Shown one piece after another: positions 44,970 through 52,258 of a stretch of 64,000 nt of DNA. The DNA comes from an uncultured Lachnospiraceae bacterium. Lineage in GTDB: Bacteria; Bacillota; Clostridia; Lachnospirales; Lachnospiraceae. Each line of letters starts with the position of its first letter. Position 1 is the stretch's first letter. Location of the stretch: positions 1 to 64,000 of the forward strand of contig CATOPL010000005.1 in the NCBI GenBank assembly GCA_951802115.1. The letters are read 5' to 3'. The notes below the pieces were generated by a model. That model did no database searches and was not told the DNA's origin. It worked only from the letters and a program-made list of their open reading frames with translations. Position numbers and translations under genes: made by a program.

Positions 44970-46319
44970 TCATTGCTGAAAAAGGAAGGGTTTGTCTGAA
45001 CATACTGTTTCTGTCTGTTTTACCGCCTCAAACGCCGCTTCCAGTGCAGCAATCAAATCGTCTGCATTCTCAATCCCGATCGAAAGTCGAATGGTGTTGG
45101 GCCTGATTCCCTGGTTCAGCAGTTCTTCTTCTGTGCACTGACTGTGTGTAGTGGTCGCCGGATGAATGACCAGCGACTTGACATCCGCCACATTCGCCAG
45201 CAGAGAAAAAATCGCCAGATGATCAATAAAAGTCCGGGCAGTCTTTGCATCTCCTTTTATCTCAAATGTAAAAATCGACCCGCCGCCGTTTGGAAGATAT
45301 TTTTTATACAGCTCGTAACTCGGCTCACTTTCCAGCGACGGATGATGCACTGCTTCCACCTGCGGATGTCCTGCCAAATAAGCAACAATCTTCAGCGCAT
45401 TGCGAACATGGCGTTCCACACGCAGCGACAGTGTCTCCAGTCCCTGCAGGAAGAAAAACGCATGAAATGGAGAAAGTGTTGACCCGGTATCCCTCAGAAG
45501 TACTGCACGAATATAAGTCACAAAAGCCGCAGCTCCCGCTGCATCTGAGAAAGAAACTCCGTGATAACTGGGATTCGGTTCTGAAATCCACGGATAGGTT
45601 TCGGCCGATTTCCAGTTAAAATTGCCGCTGTCAATGATCACACCGCCGATTGCCGTACCGTGACCTCCGATAAATTTTGATGCTGAATGAATCACGATAT
45701 CTGCGCCGTAATCAACAGGCCGAATCAAATATGGGGTTGCGAATGTAGAATCTACCACCAGCGGAATTTGATGCCGGTGCGCGGTTTCCGCCAGTTTTTC
45801 CAAATCCACAAGATTGGAATTCGGATTTCCCAGAGTTTCTGCAAAAATAGCTTTTGTATTTTCCCTGATCGCGGCTTCAAAAGCTCCCTCCTCTTCCGGA
45901 TCTACAAACGTCGCAGTAATGCCATTCGTAAGCGGCAGGGTATGCGCCAGCAGATTGTAGGTTCCTCCATAGATTGTCTTGGACGCCACAATGTGTTCTC
46001 CTGATTTTGCCAGCGCCTGAAATGTATAAGAAATTGCCGCAGCTCCCGAAGCTACTGCCAGCGCCGCCACGCCGTTTTCAAGCGATGCAATCCGCTGTTC
46101 AAAGATATCCTGTGTAGGATTTGTCAGTCTTCCGTAAATGTTTCCTTCCTCTTTAAGACTAAAGCGGTCAGACGCATGTTGAGAGTCATGAAATACATAC
46201 GAGGTTGTCGCATAAATCGGAACCGCTCTCGCATCTGTGACCGGATCTGCCTGTTCCTGCCCGATATGCAGCTGTCTGGTCTCAAAACTCCAGTTTCTTG
46301 AATCTCTGATATCTGTCAT
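44970..46319 (-). CDS. metY: O-acetylhomoserine sulfhydrylase (PLP enzyme)
   Basis: Makes homocysteine (or methionine from methanethiol) from O-acetylhomoserine and sulfide. The 449-residue chain has Cys/Met-metabolism PLP-family hallmarks: ETRQLHIGQ at the start, YGRLTNPTQDIFEQRIASLE near 75-95, ASGAAAISY near 105, and the PLP-lysine segment SASKFIGGHGTAIGG near 210-225. The C-terminal LSIGIENADDLIAALEAAF is also typical. The insertion near 230-260 (WISEPNPSYHGVSF) favours MetY over MetB/MetC. ATG 46319 follows a directly duplicated ribosome binding site. It lies downstream of cysK and is regulated with it. Confidence 0.9.
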   Translation of the reverse strand: MTDIRDSRNWSFETRQLHIGQEQADPVTDARAVPIYATTSYVFHDSQHASDRFSLKEEGNIYGRLTNPTQDIFEQRIASLENGVAALAVASGAAAISYTFQALAKSGEHIVASKTIYGGTYNLLAHTLPLTNGITATFVDPEEEGAFEAAIRENTKAIFAETLGNPNSNLVDLEKLAETAHRHQIPLVVDSTFATPYLIRPVDYGADIVIHSASKFIGGHGTAIGGVIIDSGNFNWKSAETYPWISEPNPSYHGVSFSDAAGAAAFVTYIRAVLLRDTGSTLSPFHAFFFLQGLETLSLRVERHVRNALKIVAYLAGHPQVEAVHHPSLESEPSYELYKKYLPNGGGSIFTFEIKGDAKTARTFIDHLAIFSLLANVADVKSLVIHPATTTHSQCTEEELLNQGIRPNTIRLSIGIENADDLIAALEAAFEAVKQTETVCSDKPFLFQQ

Positions 46320-46326
46320 TTTTTCA

Positions 46327-46348
46327 TATCCTCCTGTTATCCTCCTGT
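46327..46348 (-). repeat. Tandem duplication of the metY ribosome binding site
   Basis: ACAGGAGGATA occurs twice in direct succession on the minus strand, just upstream of the metY ATG. The proximal copy has the correct spacing. Confidence 0.8.
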
Positions 46349-46395
46349 TATCCTTCCGCTGCTGCTCTTTCAGACGCTGATCTGCTGCGGCGGCT

Positions 46396-47328
46396 CTATT
46401 CTGCAAACAACCGCGTGGAATAGTACCGGTCAGCAGTATCCGGAAGAAGCGCTACAATCAACTTTCCTTTGTTTTCCGGCCGCTTTGCCAGTTCAATAGC
46501 CCCATGAAGCGCTGCTCCGGAAGAAATCCCAACCAGAATCCCTTCCTTTCTGGCAAGTAGTTTTGCAGCTGCAAACGCGTCTTCACTCTCTGCTTTAAAG
46601 ACTTCGTCATAAACAGCCCTGTTCAGAACTTCCGGAACAAATCCTGCCCCGATCCCCTGGAGCTGATGTGTTCCTGCCCTTCCTTCCGACAAAACCGGAG
46701 AATCGGCAGGCTCCAATGCGACTACCTGAATTTTCGGATTCTTCTCTTTCAAATATTCACCAATTCCGGTGATGGTACCGCCGGTTCCCACCCCGGCAAT
46801 AAAAATATCCACTTTTCCATTGGTGTCCTTCCAGATTTCCGGCCCTGTTGTCGATCTGTGGACGGCAGGATTCGCCGGATTGACAAACTGACCGGGAATA
46901 AAACTGCCTGGTATCTCTTTTGCCAGTTCCTCCGCTTTTGCAATCGCGCCGTTCATCCCCCTGTCTCCTGCTGTCAGCACCAGCTCTGCACCATACGCTT
47001 TCAAAATATTTCTTCGTTCTGCACTCATAGTCTCCGGCATGGTCAGGATGATTCGATAGCCTTTAACCGCTGCGATAGCCGCCAGACCAATCCCGGTATT
47101 TCCCGAAGTCGGCTCGATGATAACAGAACCTTCCTTCAAAATTCCTTTTGCTTCTGCTTCTTCAATCATCGCTTTGGCAACCCTGTCTTTTACACTCCCT
47201 GCCGGATTCAGATATTCCAGCTTTATCAGAATCGTTGCCTCCAGTCCAAGCTCTTTCTCAAGATTGACTGCCTCGACCAGCGGAGTATTTCCAATCAGAT
47301 CCAATATATTTCTGTAATAGCCCGACAT
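46396..47328 (-). CDS. cysK: Cysteine synthase A (O-acetylserine sulfhydrylase)
   Basis: Forms cysteine from O-acetylserine and sulfide. The 310-residue PLP enzyme has IGNTPLVEAVNL at the N-terminus, the PLP lysine in NPAGSVKDRVAKAMIE near 40-56, and the substrate loop EPTSGNTGIGLAAIAA near 72-87. GVGTGGTITGIGEYLK lies near 180-195 and GISSGAALHGAIELA near 270. AAGGAAG precedes the ATG. It has its own promoter (TTGACT-17-TACGAT) with an ACCTAT-N7-ATAGGT dyad, and is divergent from an Rrf2-type regulator gene. Confidence 0.95.
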   Translation of the reverse strand: MSGYYRNILDLIGNTPLVEAVNLEKELGLEATILIKLEYLNPAGSVKDRVAKAMIEEAEAKGILKEGSVIIEPTSGNTGIGLAAIAAVKGYRIILTMPETMSAERRNILKAYGAELVLTAGDRGMNGAIAKAEELAKEIPGSFIPGQFVNPANPAVHRSTTGPEIWKDTNGKVDIFIAGVGTGGTITGIGEYLKEKNPKIQVVALEPADSPVLSEGRAGTHQLQGIGAGFVPEVLNRAVYDEVFKAESEDAFAAAKLLARKEGILVGISSGAALHGAIELAKRPENKGKLIVALLPDTADRYYSTRLFAE

Positions 47329-47362
47329 ATTTGCTTCCTTCTTTCTTCCTTATTCTGGATGA

Positions 47363-47396
47363 ATCGTATCACTTTTTACCTATCAAGTCAATAGGT
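47363..47396 (-). promoter_or_regulatory. cysK promoter with dyad over the -35 box
   Basis: On the minus strand TTGACT (47386-47391) and TACGAT (47363-47368) are 17 bases apart. The dyad ACCTAT-N7-ATAGGT at 47378-47396 covers the -35 region. A related AATAGGT sequence occurs in the divergent regulator promoter. Confidence 0.7.
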
Positions 47397-47534
47397 TTTT
47401 TGGAAGCAAGAAATATTTCTGTTCTTCAACATCCTTCTGTCATTTCCCGCCCTGGTATCTGCAGCTATCTTGCCGGCTCTAAATTTCAAATTACAGACTA
47501 TTTGGTTGACTTCTGCTTTGTCACCTTCCATCTT

Positions 47535-47575
47535 TTGACAACCCAGTTACCCTGCTTTATAATAGGTTTATTATA
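47535..47575 (+). promoter_or_regulatory. Promoter and operator of the Rrf2-type regulator gene
   Basis: A perfect consensus promoter: TTGACA (47535-47540), 17 bases, TATAAT (47558-47563). The dyad TATAATA-GGTT-TATTATA (47558-47575) overlaps the -10 box, fitting negative autoregulation. Confidence 0.8.
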
Positions 47576-47597
47576 AGAAAGCGGGAGGAATACAAAA

Positions 47598-48008
47598 ATG
47601 ATATCAACCAGAGGACGTTATGCACTCCGCGTGATGCTGGATCTGGCTCAGCAGAATTCCGGACATTACACACCATTAGATGAAATCGCCGCCAGACAGG
47701 AAATTTCCAAAAAATATTTGGAAATTATCCTCAAAACGCTGGTACAAAACAGGCTTTTGGTTGGTCTTCGGGGGAAAGGCGGCGGTTATAAGCTGACCAG
47801 AACTCCTGCGGAATATACGGTCGGCGAAATCCTGGAATTGATGGAAGGCACTCTGGCCGTTGTGGCCTGCCTGCAAAACGATGCAGAGTCCTGTAAAAGA
47901 AACCCCATATGTATCACACTGCCTATGTGGAAGCGCTTTGATGAGATGATCCATGATTTCTTCTTTCACATTACTTTGGAAGACTTGATACAGGGCAGAT
48001 ACTCATGA
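47598..48008 (+). CDS. Rrf2-family transcriptional regulator (CymR/IscR-like)
   Basis: A 136-residue winged-helix protein of the Rrf2 family. The N-terminus STRGRYALRVMLDLA and the helix-turn-helix with EIAARQEISKKYLEIIL (near 28-45) followed by GKGGGYKLTR are diagnostic. Three cysteines (VACLQNDAESCKRNPIC near 92-108) are spaced as in IscR-type Fe-S ligands. Divergence from cysK and shared operator elements suggest it controls cysteine biosynthesis, as CymR does in Bacillus, although CymR itself lacks the cysteines. GGGAGG precedes the ATG. Its stop lies directly against the convergent 2-hydroxyacid dehydrogenase stop. Confidence 0.88.
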   Translation: MISTRGRYALRVMLDLAQQNSGHYTPLDEIAARQEISKKYLEIILKTLVQNRLLVGLRGKGGGYKLTRTPAEYTVGEILELMEGTLAVVACLQNDAESCKRNPICITLPMWKRFDEMIHDFFFHITLEDLIQGRYS

Positions 48009-48953
48009 TCATCGCCTGACCACATTTCGAAGCGGTTCTCCCGCCGCATATTTTCCTGCATTTTCTATTGCTATATCCACCACATTGCGCAGCGTCTCCG
48101 GCAGATGATAAAAACCGGAGACATGCGGCGTCACAAAAGCATTGGGAATATCCCACAGCCGATGGTCCTCTGGAAGCGGTTCCGGATCTGTCACATCCAG
48201 CGCTGCACCCGCAAGATGCCCGGATTCAAGCGCATCGCAGAGAGCTTCTGTATGCACCAGATCTCCTCTTCCTCCATTGACAAAAAAACTGCCCGGGCGC
48301 ATGAGAGCAAACATTTTCTGATTAAAAAGTCCTCTTGTCTCGTCTGTACTCGGCAGAAAAGAAACTACCACATCTGCTTTCGGAAGCAGACTTGACAGTT
48401 CTTCTGTCGTATGCAATTCATCCATACAGGGCGGACACTCACCCGGACTTCTTTTTACTCCAATCACATATGCACCCAGGGCATGCGCCTGTTCTGCAAA
48501 ATGCCGCCCGATGTCTCCGGCTCCAAGGATCAGAATTGTGGAATCCGTAATAGATACAACTTCCCCTTCCTCTCCCCACACATGACGTTTCTGATCATCT
48601 CTGTAAAGATGAAGTTTTTTCTGCATTGCCAGCAGCATGGAAAACAGATGCTCTGAAACCGCTTTCCCATATGCACCGCTGCTGGTCGTCAGCACGGTAT
48701 GCCTGCCTAGAATTCCTTCTTTCACATATGGGTCATATCCTGCAGAATTCAGATGAAGCCATACAAGCTTTTCCGAACACTGTATTTTATTCACCGGCGC
48801 ATTTCCAAAAATGATTTCCGCCTGCTGTATCTGCTCCTCTGTTGCTTCCTCAATACTTGCGTAAGTATATTCCGCTCCCGGAAGAGCCTGTTCCAGCCGT
48901 TCTTTTTGCCTCTGCGTCATAGGGATCATAACCAGTACTTTCTTCTGTGCCAT
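48009..48953 (-). CDS. D-isomer-specific 2-hydroxyacid dehydrogenase family protein
   Basis: A 314-residue NAD(P)-dependent dehydrogenase. The Rossmann motif is ILGAGDIGRHFAEQAHALG near 140-158. The catalytic Arg is in FVNGGRGDLV near 230, the Glu in DPEPLPEDHRLW near 258, and the His in TPHVSGFY near 278. Substrates of the family include 2-oxo acids such as glyoxylate, hydroxypyruvate and phenylpyruvate; this one is undetermined. The long open frame upstream is unlikely; ATG 48953 has GAGG at 9 bases. A promoter lies at 48987-49015. It is convergent with the Rrf2 gene without spare bases. Confidence 0.87.
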   Translation of the reverse strand: MAQKKVLVMIPMTQRQKERLEQALPGAEYTYASIEEATEEQIQQAEIIFGNAPVNKIQCSEKLVWLHLNSAGYDPYVKEGILGRHTVLTTSSGAYGKAVSEHLFSMLLAMQKKLHLYRDDQKRHVWGEEGEVVSITDSTILILGAGDIGRHFAEQAHALGAYVIGVKRSPGECPPCMDELHTTEELSSLLPKADVVVSFLPSTDETRGLFNQKMFALMRPGSFFVNGGRGDLVHTEALCDALESGHLAGAALDVTDPEPLPEDHRLWDIPNAFVTPHVSGFYHLPETLRNVVDIAIENAGKYAAGEPLRNVVRR

Positions 48954-48986
48954 TTTCCATTTCCTCTCTTCGTTTTGTTTGGGTTT

Positions 48987-49015
48987 ATTATAACCGAAAA
49001 TAATCCCGCCAACAA
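48987..49015 (-). promoter_or_regulatory. Probable promoter of the 2-hydroxyacid dehydrogenase gene
   Basis: TTGTTG (49010-49015), 17 bases, TATAAT (48987-48992) on the minus strand, 33 bases before the ATG. Confidence 0.6.
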
Positions 49016-49034
49016 CTGCTGATCTGCACATGTA

Positions 49035-49076
49035 AAAGAGCCATCCGATCATCATTTCTGAATCGAATGGCTCTTT
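49035..49076 (-). terminator. Terminator-like hairpin ending the candidate small RNA
   Basis: AAAGAGCCATTCGAT and ATCGGATGGCTCTTT pair almost perfectly around a 12-base loop; TTTTAC follows on the minus strand. It ends a roughly 310-base region headed by a strong promoter. Confidence 0.7.
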
Positions 49077-49343
49077 ACCTGTCAATCTGAAGTTTCACCT
49101 TGATTATCTCCTTTCAAGATTATTTTTGGCTACTGCCAGATTGTTTAGACCCCCTGTTCTGTTTTCATCTCCTATCATATCCGGGAAAGGATCGGCAATT
49201 CTGCTTTTTGACTTCTTATCTTCCAGATATTGTCATCTTTTCTGCTGACATTCGGATCGTTCCCAACTATGATTAAAGTTTCATCTTCCCATTGGACCTT
49301 TCCTCCATTTCCAGAGACTTTTATGTGTCTCTTTCGTTTTGGT
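49035..49343 (-). ncRNA. Candidate small RNA or long leader
   Basis: A strong promoter (TTGACA-17-TAATAT, 49350-49378) would start a transcript near 49343. The region begins with an AGAGAC/GTCTCT hairpin, has no well-supported open frame with a ribosome binding site, and ends at the terminator hairpin 49035-49076. Near the 3' end AAAGGAG is followed by a GTG-started frame of only seven codons. It could be a free small RNA or an attenuated leader of the 2-hydroxyacid dehydrogenase gene. No T-box, SAM or other riboswitch class was recognised. Confidence 0.45.
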
Positions 49344-49349
49344 GATTTT

Positions 49350-49378
49350 ATATTACAATATTTTTCTGTATTTGTCAA
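49350..49378 (-). promoter_or_regulatory. Strong promoter in the gene-poor region
   Basis: TTGACA (49373-49378) and TAATAT (49350-49355) on the minus strand, 17 bases apart, in very AT-rich sequence. The next annotated gene start downstream is almost 400 bases away. Confidence 0.75.
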
Positions 49379-49531
49379 CTGTTTTCTGATAATTTTTTTA
49401 TATTTTTTCAATTATCTGTTATTATTTCCATGGTTGTCTCTGCCCTGAAAATCAAACAACGTTGCATAATCATTGTCAAAAGCTGCGGATAATGCTGCGC
49501 TTGTTCTCTGCAGACATGCTCTGGAAACCAT

Positions 49532-49711
49532 ATGGGAGAAAATCTGGAGGAAAAGCGCTGGACCGCCAATTCCAGCCAGTATGAGATTCTTACAGGCAAA
49601 TTCGGAAAAGCGAAAGACTGCATTGAGTGCGGACAGTGTAAAAGCGTCTGTCCGCAGCATCTGCCTGTTATGGAGAAACCGAAGAAAGTATCGGCGCATT
49701 TTGATCATTAG
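49532..49711 (+). pseudogene. Fe-S C-terminal remnant of an aldo/keto reductase
   Basis: A 59-codon frame, starting MGENLEEKRWTANSSQYEIL and ending HFDH, that carries a complete ferredoxin-type cluster motif CIECGQCKSVCP (C-x2-C-x2-C-x3-CP). It is followed by QHLPVMEKPKKV. This is the typical C-terminus of aldo/keto reductases with a 4Fe-4S tail; the about 300-residue catalytic barrel is absent upstream. No ribosome binding site is evident. The fragment is best read as the remnant of a deleted gene. The remaining sequence between 49378 and 49849 holds nothing else recognisable. Confidence 0.6.
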
Positions 49712-49848
49712 AACAGTTCTGAACGTTGCTTTTGTGCCTGTATGTTACCGTCTGTAAAAAAATACAATATATTTACGACAAAACAGAACTGTATAACATT
49801 TGCTTGAAAATCCGTACAGATGGCGGAAATGAATGGTAATCTGCCCGG

Positions 49849-50775
49849 TTATACAACCAGCACCCCTCTTTCCGGTGCAACCTCCACCGTAATCTCTGTT
49901 CCGGCGTTAAATTCAATGGCATCGCTTTCCATCCCATCAGAAAAGACAACGCCGCTTTCCGGCATCTGAGATAAAACCCGGAAAGTATCCTGTTCTGTAA
50001 GTCTGCCGCACACAATACCCGCCTGGGTCCGGCGGCTGGGAAAGGGCTCTCTGACTACAAAGGTCAGAGCTCTTTCTTCCCATTCCGGTCCCCGGCTTAT
50101 AAAACGCAGACCGTCGAAGTTTTCCGCGATGGCGGATACCTGAGCGATGACTGACCGGTACCAGCCGCTGGAACCAAGACCGGTAGAGATAATAATTCCG
50201 CTGGAAGACTGGCTTTCCTGCCGGTCATTCCAGGCGAGGTTATAGCGGGCGGAGGCATGAGTTTTCCGGCCTATAAACAAATCGTTAACCGCCAGCATCG
50301 TCTGACCGTCCTGCGTCCTGGCCCGGGCCATCGTGATCTCCCGGAAACCGGCTTTTTGCTGAAGAATTTTTACGAGAATGCGCTCTGTATCCCCGGCCTC
50401 AAAAGGAAGCAGAGTCCCATCCCACCTGGCCGGCTCCGGGTTTACGCCAATCAGCGGCTGTCCGTCCAGATATTTGAGGATATTTGCCACCAGTCCGTCC
50501 TGACCCACGGCAATCACGATATCCTGCCGGCCAAAGATCATATTGGGGAGAAAGTCTCTGTCTATCCGCTGAAGTCTGGCGTATTTTTCTGCTGTCTGCA
50601 TCACCGCTGACACTGCTTTTTGGTACGCCTCTTCTTCCTTAATATAATCTGAAAAATCTGCACCCAGATGTTCCATATAAAATCGGGCCTGTTCGATCGT
50701 ATTATATTTGCGTATCAAATCTTCAAGCCTGGTTCTTCTGGTGACCAGGATCACCTTGTTCATTCCTCTTTCCAT
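49849..50775 (-). CDS. NAD kinase-like protein
   Basis: A 308-residue protein of the NAD kinase/diacylglycerol kinase fold. The GGDGT motif of true NAD kinases appears as AVGQDGLVANIL (residues 89-100). The NAD-binding NDL segment occurs as AVNDLFIG near 162. The conserved STGSTAY block is ISTGLGSSGWYRS near 197. The C-terminal beta-sandwich (VVFSDGMESDAIEF) is also present. Replacement of the second Gly suggests altered or lost kinase activity. It lies downstream of the SPFH gene on the same strand with about 250 bases between. GGGAGG precedes ATG 50775. NAD phosphorylation is possible but unproven. Confidence 0.72.
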   Translation of the reverse strand: MERGMNKVILVTRRTRLEDLIRKYNTIEQARFYMEHLGADFSDYIKEEEAYQKAVSAVMQTAEKYARLQRIDRDFLPNMIFGRQDIVIAVGQDGLVANILKYLDGQPLIGVNPEPARWDGTLLPFEAGDTERILVKILQQKAGFREITMARARTQDGQTMLAVNDLFIGRKTHASARYNLAWNDRQESQSSSGIIISTGLGSSGWYRSVIAQVSAIAENFDGLRFISRGPEWEERALTFVVREPFPSRRTQAGIVCGRLTEQDTFRVLSQMPESGVVFSDGMESDAIEFNAGTEITVEVAPERGVLVV

Positions 50776-51023
50776 GATATCCTCCCTGGAACATAAGCAA
50801 ATATTTTTCTCTGCCGGCCGTTACCATATGAGAAAAATCTGATTCTAATGATCGCAGCATAACGGACGACATCCAGTGGACTTAGATCAAATCCACCGCT
50901 TTTATACATTTCCATACATACCTGACTGCCCTTATTAAAATGCGAATATCACGCGGCACATGTATCCATCTGAAAAAACAGTCGATCTGCACTGTGTCTG
51001 ACGAAATCTTTCAGAATAACTCT

Positions 51024-52037
51024 TTATTCTGTCAGCGCATTCAGAAGATCCGGCGATACGTTCAGAGTACCGATCTTCCCTGCCTTGTCGCCCATCTCCA
51101 GAAATGCCCTGGCGATCAGCGACCGGCTGTCCATTCCACTGATGGCCAGCGCTTTCACAATCTCCTTATCCACCCCGGAAAAGGTTTTAAGCAGCGCCTC
51201 GGAATCATAGGCTTTCGCATCAGATTTTTTCTTTTCATTTTCTGTCTGCAGATCCACCAGACGGCAGTTCTCTTCTTCCAGACGAATCTCACTGGCGATT
51301 CTGCGCGCATCCAGCTCCGCCTGCTTTTCCTGCACCAGCCGTTTCATCTCCATCTCTTTTTCTCGTTTTTCCTTCTGCTTTTCCGCCACCCGGATCTCTG
51401 TGTTCAACTCATTTTCTTTCACAATCCGCTCCTGTTCAATGGCTGCATTCCTGCGTTTATAAATAGCGTCGTCCTGCTGTTTCAAGATTTCTTCTCTGGC
51501 CGCTGCCTCCAGTGCCTTTCTGGTATCGCTTCGCGCCAGAACACCCAAAATGGAAACGGACACCAGCTCCAGGCCGAAATCTTTCAGTCCCACATCCTCC
51601 CTCATTCTTTCCCGCAAAGCGCCGGCCAGCTCATCGGCGGATATGATCGCTTCCCGCACCGTCTTACCGCTGATGAATTTGGTGATACATACCTTTACAA
51701 GATTCAGTACCCGCCTGGACATTTTCTGCCTGGCCTCCGTGAGTACCGCCGCATATTCCTTTTTTCTTTTCCAGGAAAAATCCACCATCTGGGACGCCCG
51801 TTTATAATCGGTGATGATATAAGAAATATCCCCCTGCACGCTGACGCTCTGAAAGTCCGCGGTCATCAGTTCATCAAAAGTAAAACCTGTGTCAAAAGCC
51901 GTAGCCGGGATCACGGTCATGCTTGTAGTCATCGTATTATAGAAAAACGACAGGCCCGGCCCTTTCTGTACAACTCTTCCTTTTCTTACCTTGATGACAT
52001 ATTCTGTCGGCTCAAACTTCTTGTACGCAATACCCAT
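51024..52037 (-). CDS. SPFH/Band 7 domain protein
   Basis: A 337-residue protein. Residues about 1-170 form an SPFH (stomatin/prohibitin) domain: VRKGRVVQKGPGLSFFYN near 18-35, then DISYIITDYKRA near 70 and ILGVLARSDTRKALEAAA near 163-180. A charged coiled coil (about 180-260, rich in Glu, Lys and Arg) follows, then a C-terminal helical tail. Unlike typical flotillins it has no N-terminal transmembrane helix. AAGGAGG precedes the ATG. The promoter (TTGACA-17-TATCAT) carries a 17-base perfect palindrome. It is paired with a NAD-kinase-like gene, a partnership of unknown meaning. Confidence 0.85.
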   Translation of the reverse strand: MGIAYKKFEPTEYVIKVRKGRVVQKGPGLSFFYNTMTTSMTVIPATAFDTGFTFDELMTADFQSVSVQGDISYIITDYKRASQMVDFSWKRKKEYAAVLTEARQKMSRRVLNLVKVCITKFISGKTVREAIISADELAGALRERMREDVGLKDFGLELVSVSILGVLARSDTRKALEAAAREEILKQQDDAIYKRRNAAIEQERIVKENELNTEIRVAEKQKEKREKEMEMKRLVQEKQAELDARRIASEIRLEEENCRLVDLQTENEKKKSDAKAYDSEALLKTFSGVDKEIVKALAISGMDSRSLIARAFLEMGDKAGKIGTLNVSPDLLNALTE

Positions 52038-52087
52038 AACGTTCCTCCTTTTTGTTATTATCTTTTTGATAACTTCTTTGATTTTCT

Positions 52088-52118
52088 ATATGATACTATC
52101 ATATTAATAATATGTCAA
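52088..52118 (-). promoter_or_regulatory. SPFH gene promoter with perfect palindrome
   Basis: On the minus strand TTGACA (52113-52118) and TATCAT (52090-52095) are 17 bases apart. ATATGATA-N-TATCATAT (52088-52104) is a perfect dyad covering the -10 box, so a repressor probably controls the SPFH/NAD-kinase-like pair. Confidence 0.75.
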
Positions 52119-52170
52119 GAGTTTTTTCGAAATAATAATCAGCAGTCAGAGAACAGACCAGGTACTGACA

Positions 52171-52205
52171 AAAAAAGTGAGTATGCCCTGTATGGAATAC
52201 TCACT
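52171..52205 (-). terminator. Terminator after trpB2
   Basis: GTGAGTAT and ATACTCAC pair around a 12-base loop; TTTTTT follows on the minus strand, about 55 bases past the stop of the TrpB-like gene. Confidence 0.9.
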
Positions 52206-52258
52206 CTTGAAAACTGTTTCAACTTACTGATACTGACTTTGCAGCAGAATTCTGCTGC

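Noticed and set aside
49175-49411. A 78-codon minus-strand frame in the gene-poor region
   Set aside because: The consensus promoter at 49350-49378 lies inside it, downstream of its only ATG, and no ribosome binding site supports it.
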